Positions 59,967-64,000 of a stretch of 64,000 nucleotides of DNA are shown here, piece after piece. The notes under the pieces are model-generated. The model had not been told where the DNA came from. It was given only the letters and a program-made list of their open reading frames with translations, and searched no databases. Source of the stretch: Bradyrhizobium sp. AZCC 1719 (GTDB lineage: Bacteria; Pseudomonadota; Alphaproteobacteria; Rhizobiales; Xanthobacteraceae); the NCBI RefSeq assembly GCF_036924525.1, contig NZ_JAZHRU010000001.1, positions 5,051,001-5,115,000 on the forward strand, written 5' to 3'. A program made the translations under genes and the position numbers. Position 1 is the first letter of the stretch. Each line of letters starts with the position of its first letter.

Positions 59967-60264
59967 TTCGAATCTCCTTCACGGCGCATCGGCGCTTCGC
60001 GTTCCATTCTGACGACACAAGCCGCAGCTCTGCAATCCCGTCAAGCCAATCCGTCCTGCAATACCGCCGTAAAGCAAAATGTGAATTTTTTTGGGCGAGC
60101 TGCGGCGCAAAGTTTCGAAAAACGCCTGCAAGACAACATTAACTTGCGTTCGCACTGAGGCCGTTTGGTGTGGGTTGTTGCAGCGAGGTTACAGCAATTC
60201 GAGCCAACGATGCTATGAGCATGCCTCGGCCTTGGGGGCTGTCAAAAAAGGAACGGGAATAAGA
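59967..60264. other. Intergenic region before the outer-membrane barrel gene
   Basis: About 300 bases, AT-richer around 60070-60150, with TTTTTTTGGGCG and AACATTAACTTGCG. It must contain divergent promoters for the DUF3551 gene and the barrel gene; no site can be assigned with confidence. Confidence 0.35.
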
Positions 60265-61014
60265 ATGAAGAAGGTTTTGCTTGTTACGGCCAGTCTGATC
60301 GCGCTCGGCGCGACTGCGCCGGCTGTTGCTGCTGATCTCGCTGCGCGTCCTTACACCAAGGCGCCCCCGATGGTTGCTGCGATCTATGACTGGAGCGGAT
60401 TCTACATCGGTGCCAACGGCGGCTGGGGTACGAGCCGGAGCTGCTGGGACTTCCTGCCGGTTGCCGGTGGCGTTGCTAGCGAGGGTTGCCATGATGCGGA
60501 TGGCGGCACGATCGGTGGCCAGATCGGCTATCGCTGGCAGGCCGGCACCTGGGTGTTCGGCGTTGAAGCGCAGGGCAACTGGGCCGACTTCCAGGGCAGC
60601 AACATCAGCGTGTTCGATCCCACGCTCCGCAACGAATCGCGGATCGATGCGTTCGGCCTGTTCACTGGCCAGGTTGGTTATGCCGTCAACAACGTCCTGT
60701 TCTACGTCAAGGGCGGTGCGGCTGTGACCTCGAACGAGTACCGTCAGTTCTTTACTGCCACGAACACGCTTGCTGCCGTCACCGGCGACGACACCCGCTG
60801 GGGCGGCACGGTCGGCGTCGGCCTCGAATACGGCTTCGCTCCGAACTGGTCGTTCGGTGTCGAGTACAATCACCTGTTCATGCAGGACCGTACCTACACC
60901 TTCACCAACCCGGCTGGCGGCTTCTTCGGCACCGACCGCATCAGTCAGGACGTCGATCTCGTCACCGCCCGTCTGAACTACAGGTTCGGCGGCCCGGCCG
61001 TCTCGCGGTACTGA
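60265..61014 (+). CDS. Outer-membrane beta-barrel protein (Omp25/RopB-like)
   Basis: 249 residues. Signal peptide (VLLVTASLIALGATAPAVAA) followed by the rhizobial signature DLAARPYTKAPPM and YDWSGFYIGANGGWG. An eight-stranded barrel of the OmpA-like fold ends in the aromatic-rich LNYRFGGPAVSRY. Start ATG 60265. A strong terminator follows. Confidence 0.9.
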   Translation: MKKVLLVTASLIALGATAPAVAADLAARPYTKAPPMVAAIYDWSGFYIGANGGWGTSRSCWDFLPVAGGVASEGCHDADGGTIGGQIGYRWQAGTWVFGVEAQGNWADFQGSNISVFDPTLRNESRIDAFGLFTGQVGYAVNNVLFYVKGGAAVTSNEYRQFFTATNTLAAVTGDDTRWGGTVGVGLEYGFAPNWSFGVEYNHLFMQDRTYTFTNPAGGFFGTDRISQDVDLVTARLNYRFGGPAVSRY

Positions 61015-61039
61015 TCTCGCGCTACTGGCGACAACATCG

Positions 61040-61068
61040 AAGCCCCGGGGCATCCCCGGGGCTTTTTT
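61040..61068 (+). terminator. Rho-independent terminator after the barrel gene
   Basis: AAGCCCCGGGG (61040-61050), three-base loop, CCCCGGGGCTT (61054-61064), continuing as TTTT. Located 25 bases after the stop. Confidence 0.92.
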
Positions 61069-61141
61069 GTTGGGGCGGGCGCGCCGGTTAACCAAGCCGG
61101 AATTGTCGTAAAACCCGCCGTGAGACGGGCCTTGACTCCCA

Positions 61142-61174
61142 GAACAAAAAAGGAACAATGTTCCTCATATGTTC
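61142..61174 (+). promoter_or_regulatory. Two LexA (SOS) boxes
   Basis: GAAC-N7-GAAC at 61142-61156 and its reverse-complement form GTTC-N7-GTTC at 61160-61174, three bases apart. Both match the known alphaproteobacterial LexA target. They end 22 bases before the small ORF at 61197. Confidence 0.75.
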
Positions 61175-61196
61175 TCGGACCGTAAGGAGTCGGATC

Positions 61197-61295
61197 ATGT
61201 TGCGGATGTTCGTGGAAGAGGCGGCGGCGCTGGCGTCGATTACGCTGTTTGTCGGGATGATCGCAGTCTGGGCCCAGGTGATTCCCCATCTTTGA
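61197..61295 (+). CDS. Tiny SOS-controlled membrane protein (SidA-like candidate)
   Basis: 32 residues, too short for common gene callers. ATG 61197 has TAAGGAG eight bases upstream. Acidic N-terminus with Met (MLRMFVEEAAALAS) leads to one transmembrane helix (ITLFVGMIAVWAQVI) and a short tail. It stands between two LexA boxes and dnaE. In Caulobacter the SOS-induced division inhibitor SidA is a 29-residue inner-membrane protein; I infer similarity from size, topology and regulation, not from alignment. Confidence 0.65.
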   Translation: MLRMFVEEAAALASITLFVGMIAVWAQVIPHL

Positions 61296-61480
61296 GGCGG
61301 GGCGGAGACCCGGCCCGATTCGGCTTGAGGGCGGGCTGGGGAAAAGCCGGATGGCGATCGCGCAGCGCGCGTTCCGCGTGGACTCCGTCCGGCCGAGGCA
61401 TCACCATTGCGGCAGCGAGTCGGTGCACCCTGAGCTGCCGGCGATCGCGCCCCATCACGATGCAAGAGCCCCTTTAGCGC

Positions 61481-64000
61481 ATGTCCAGTGCCGGATTCGT
61501 TCATCTCCACGTTCATTCGGCCTATTCGCTGCTGAAGGGCTCCATCAAGATCGCCAAACTCGGCGAACTGGCGAAAGCCGACCGCCAGCCGGCGCTGGCG
61601 CTGACCGACACCGACAACATGTTCGGAGCGCTGGAATTCTCCGACAAGATGGCCGGCTACGGCATCCAACCGATTGTCGGTTGCGAACTCGCCGTCGATT
61701 TTGGCGACCAGGATCCCAACGCGCGCAATTCGCTTGCCGCCACGCCGTCGCGAATCGTCCTGCTGGCGGCGCGCGAGCGCGGTTACCGCAGCCTGATGCG
61801 GCTGAACTCGCGGGCGTTCTTGGAAACGCCCGTCCATCAATCCCCGCACATCAAGCTCGAATGGCTGGACGGCGATGCCGAGGATTTGATCGCGCTGACC
61901 GGCGGCCCCGACGGTCCGATTTCGCTGGCGCTCAACGCCGATCACACAGCGCTTGCAGCCGCGCGCATCGACCGGCTGGCGAACCTGTTCGGCGATCGCC
62001 TCTATGTCGAATTGCAGCGCCATGGCGTCGACAAGGAGCGCCGCGTCGAGGCCGGCCTGATCGATCTCGCTTACGCCAAGGGCCTGCCGCTGGTCGCGAC
62101 CAACGAGCCATATTTCGCGTCGAACGACGACTATGAAGCCCATGATGCGTTGTTGTGCATCGCCGGCGGCAAGCTGATCGCCGAGACCGACCGCGAGCAG
62201 CTCACCCCCGATCACCGCTTCAAGACCCGCGCCGAAATGGCGGTGCTGTTTGCCGACATTCCGGAAGCGCTGGCCTCCACGATCGAGATCGCCGAGCGCT
62301 GCTCGTTCCGGCCAAAAACGAGAAAACCTATCCTGCCGCGTTTCACCGTTGGTGCCGATTCGGGCTCCGACGCGGCAACCGAAGAAGCCGCCGAGCTGAA
62401 GCGTCAGGCCGAGGCGGGGCTCGCGCGCCGCCTGCAGGTTCATGGCCTGTCGCCCGGCGCGACGGAAGAGGAATACCAGAAGCGTCTCGCCTTCGAGATC
62501 GACGTCATCAACCGCATGAACTATGCGGGCTACTTTCTGATCGTCTCGGACTTCATCAAATGGGCCAAGGCCCACGATATTCCGGTCGGTCCGGGCCGCG
62601 GCTCCGGCGCCGGCTCGCTGGTCGCCTACGCGCTCACTATCACCGACCTCGATCCGATTCGCTTTGGACTACTGTTCGAGCGCTTCCTCAACCCCGAACG
62701 CGTCTCGATGCCGGACTTCGACATCGACTTCTGCCAGGACCGCCGCGGCGAGGTGATCGACTACGTGCAGCAGCGCTATGGCCGCGATCAGGTGGCGCAG
62801 ATCATCACCTTTGGAACGCTGCAGGCGAGGGGCGTGCTGCGCGACGTCGGCCGCGTGCTGCAGATGCCTTACGGCCAGGTCGACAAGCTGACAAAACTGG
62901 TGCCGCAAAATCCCGCCGCGCCGGTGACGCTGGCGCAGGCGATCGAGGGTGAACCCAAGCTGCAGGCGTTCCGCGACGAGGACCCGGTGGTCGCGCGCGC
63001 CTTTGACATCGCCCAGCGCCTCGAAGGGCTGACGCGCCACGCCTCGACGCACGCCGCCGGCATCGTGATCGGCGACCGACCTTTAAGCGAACTGGTGCCG
63101 CTCTATCGCGATCCCAAATCCGACATGCCAGTGACCCAGTTCAACATGAAATGGGTCGAGCCGGCGGGGCTCGTGAAGTTCGACTTCCTCGGCCTGAAGA
63201 CGCTGACCGTGCTCGACGTCGCAGTGAAGCTCCTCAGGCAACGCAACATCCATGTCGATCTGCCGACGCTGCCGATCGACGATGCGCCGAGTTACCAGAT
63301 GCTGGCGCGGGGCGATGTGGTCGGCGTGTTCCAGGTGGAAAGCCAGGGCATGCGGCGGGCGCTGATCGACATGCGCCCCGACCGCTTCGAGGACATCATC
63401 GCGCTCGTGGCGCTCTATCGCCCGGGCCCGATGGCCAACATCCCGACCTATTGCGCGCGCAAGCACGGCGACGAGGAGCCTGAATATCTGCATCCGATTC
63501 TGGAGCCGATCCTGAAAGAGACATTCGGCGTCATCATCTACCAGGAACAGGTGATGCAGATCGCGCAGGTGATGGCCGGCTATTCGCTCGGCGACGCCGA
63601 CCTGCTGCGCCGCGCGATGGGCAAGAAGATCCGCGCCGAGATGGAGAAGCAGCGCGCGATCTTCGTCGCCGGCGCGGTCAAGAACGGCGTGCCGAAGGGG
63701 CAGGCGGACACGATCTTCGAACTGCTCGCCAAGTTCGCCGACTACGGCTTCAACAAGAGCCACGCGGCGGCTTACGCGCTGGTGTCCTACCACACCGCCT
63801 ACATGAAGGCGCATTACCCGGTGGAGTTTTTGGCGGCGTCGATGACGCTCGAACTCAACAACACCGACAAGCTCTCGGAGTTTCGCGCCGAGGCGCAGCG
63901 GCTCGGCATCAAGGTCGAAGCACCGAACATCAACCGTTCGGGCGCCACCTTCGAGGTCGGCGAGAAAACCATCTACTATGCGCTGGCGGCGCTGAAGGGC
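61481..64000 (+). CDS. dnaE: DNA polymerase III alpha subunit (C-terminus outside window)
   Basis: Replicative polymerase (DnaE1 type). ATG 61481 opens a frame that stays open to the right edge (840 residues seen of about 1150). The PHP domain begins FVHLHVHSAYSLLKGSI; the palm has the catalytic acids in PDFDIDF (Asp412, Asp414 region), with VGPGRGSGAGSLVAYAL before and DLLRRAMGKK later. The start differs from mutasome DnaE2 proteins. The leader between the tiny ORF and this start is 185 bases with only a weak ribosome-binding site. Confidence 0.96.
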   Translation, partial: MSSAGFVHLHVHSAYSLLKGSIKIAKLGELAKADRQPALALTDTDNMFGALEFSDKMAGYGIQPIVGCELAVDFGDQDPNARNSLAATPSRIVLLAARERGYRSLMRLNSRAFLETPVHQSPHIKLEWLDGDAEDLIALTGGPDGPISLALNADHTALAAARIDRLANLFGDRLYVELQRHGVDKERRVEAGLIDLAYAKGLPLVATNEPYFASNDDYEAHDALLCIAGGKLIAETDREQLTPDHRFKTRAEMAVLFADIPEALASTIEIAERCSFRPKTRKPILPRFTVGADSGSDAATEEAAELKRQAEAGLARRLQVHGLSPGATEEEYQKRLAFEIDVINRMNYAGYFLIVSDFIKWAKAHDIPVGPGRGSGAGSLVAYALTITDLDPIRFGLLFERFLNPERVSMPDFDIDFCQDRRGEVIDYVQQRYGRDQVAQIITFGTLQARGVLRDVGRVLQMPYGQVDKLTKLVPQNPAAPVTLAQAIEGEPKLQAFRDEDPVVARAFDIAQRLEGLTRHASTHAAGIVIGDRPLSELVPLYRDPKSDMPVTQFNMKWVEPAGLVKFDFLGLKTLTVLDVAVKLLRQRNIHVDLPTLPIDDAPSYQMLARGDVVGVFQVESQGMRRALIDMRPDRFEDIIALVALYRPGPMANIPTYCARKHGDEEPEYLHPILEPILKETFGVIIYQEQVMQIAQVMAGYSLGDADLLRRAMGKKIRAEMEKQRAIFVAGAVKNGVPKGQADTIFELLAKFADYGFNKSHAAAYALVSYHTAYMKAHYPVEFLAASMTLELNNTDKLSEFRAEAQRLGIKVEAPNINRSGATFEVGEKTIYYALAALKG

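Noticed and set aside
61351..62136. 261-residue plus-strand frame overlapping the start of dnaE
   Set aside because: Different frame from the PHP and palm motifs of DnaE; Arg/Pro-rich shadow.
61481..64000. dnaE as the error-prone dnaE2 of the SOS mutasome, given the LexA boxes
   Set aside because: The N-terminus (HLHVHSAYSLLKGS) is of DnaE1 type, no imuA/imuB is adjacent, and the boxes lie before the tiny ORF.

Overview
The window reads as a chromosomal segment of an alphaproteobacterium of the Bradyrhizobium/Nitrobacteraceae type. Evidence: high GC, tig-clpP-clpX-lon and an nuoA-N operon in rhizobial arrangement, a short ProS, DUF1467 and DUF3551 proteins, LexA boxes of the GTTC-N7-GTTC type, and intergenic palindromes of kinds I recall from Bradyrhizobium (GCGCATGATC...GATCATGCGC, CGTCATTGCGAG, CGTCATTCCGGG and TAGGATGGG elements). 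No plasmid, phage or CRISPR signature is visible; most of the content is core genome with short accessory patches.

Layout. 0-6.7 kb: protein quality control (trigger factor, cut by the left edge; ClpP; ClpX; Lon). 6.7-14.5 kb: small mixed genes (GFA enzyme, tRNA-Val, secreted and membrane proteins of unknown function, methyltransferase, peptidase T, HU, tRNA-Asp, and a divergent Rieske oxygenase/MarR pair, both frameshifted). 14.7-30.8 kb: complete complex I operon nuoABCDEFGHIJKLMN, with two foreign genes (an FkbM-type methyltransferase between nuoD and nuoE, a membrane protein between nuoF and nuoG) and two palindromic repeats inside it, followed by birA, RNase J, methylmalonyl-CoA epimerase and a DUF1467 protein. 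34.1-36.6 kb: an islet that looks AT-richer, with a lipoprotein, a Lys-rich protein, a broken ORF and a membrane-anchored protein. 36.6-40.5 kb: methyltransferase, MTR kinase, a coiled-coil protein and a carboxymuconolactone-decarboxylase-like secreted protein. 40.5-45.7 kb: a LysR-controlled periplasmic molybdenum hydroxylase cluster (Fe-S subunit, Tat-exported Mo subunit, diheme cytochrome, cupin). 45.8-49.4 kb: sugar-type ABC importer. 49.5-55.6 kb: a globin, then a copper-handling operon (DUF2946, TonB receptor, Asp-box protein, TlpA-like thioredoxin, PCu(A)C chaperone). 55.9-64 kb: ProS, LolCE/LolD, two DUF3551 proteins, an outer-membrane beta-barrel, a 32-residue membrane protein under two apparent LexA boxes, and dnaE running off the right edge.

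The observations most worth following are: (i) the tiny membrane ORF under paired SOS boxes just before dnaE, which resembles the SOS-induced division inhibitor SidA in size and context; (ii) a duplicated divergent promoter with a vestigial LysR start flanking the molybdenum-hydroxylase cluster on both sides; (iii) the two extra genes inside the nuo operon; (iv) four clear one-base frameshifts, and one possible, all in homopolymers (lon, Rieske oxygenase, marR, cytochrome, a small ORF), which raise the question of base-calling error versus real gene decay.
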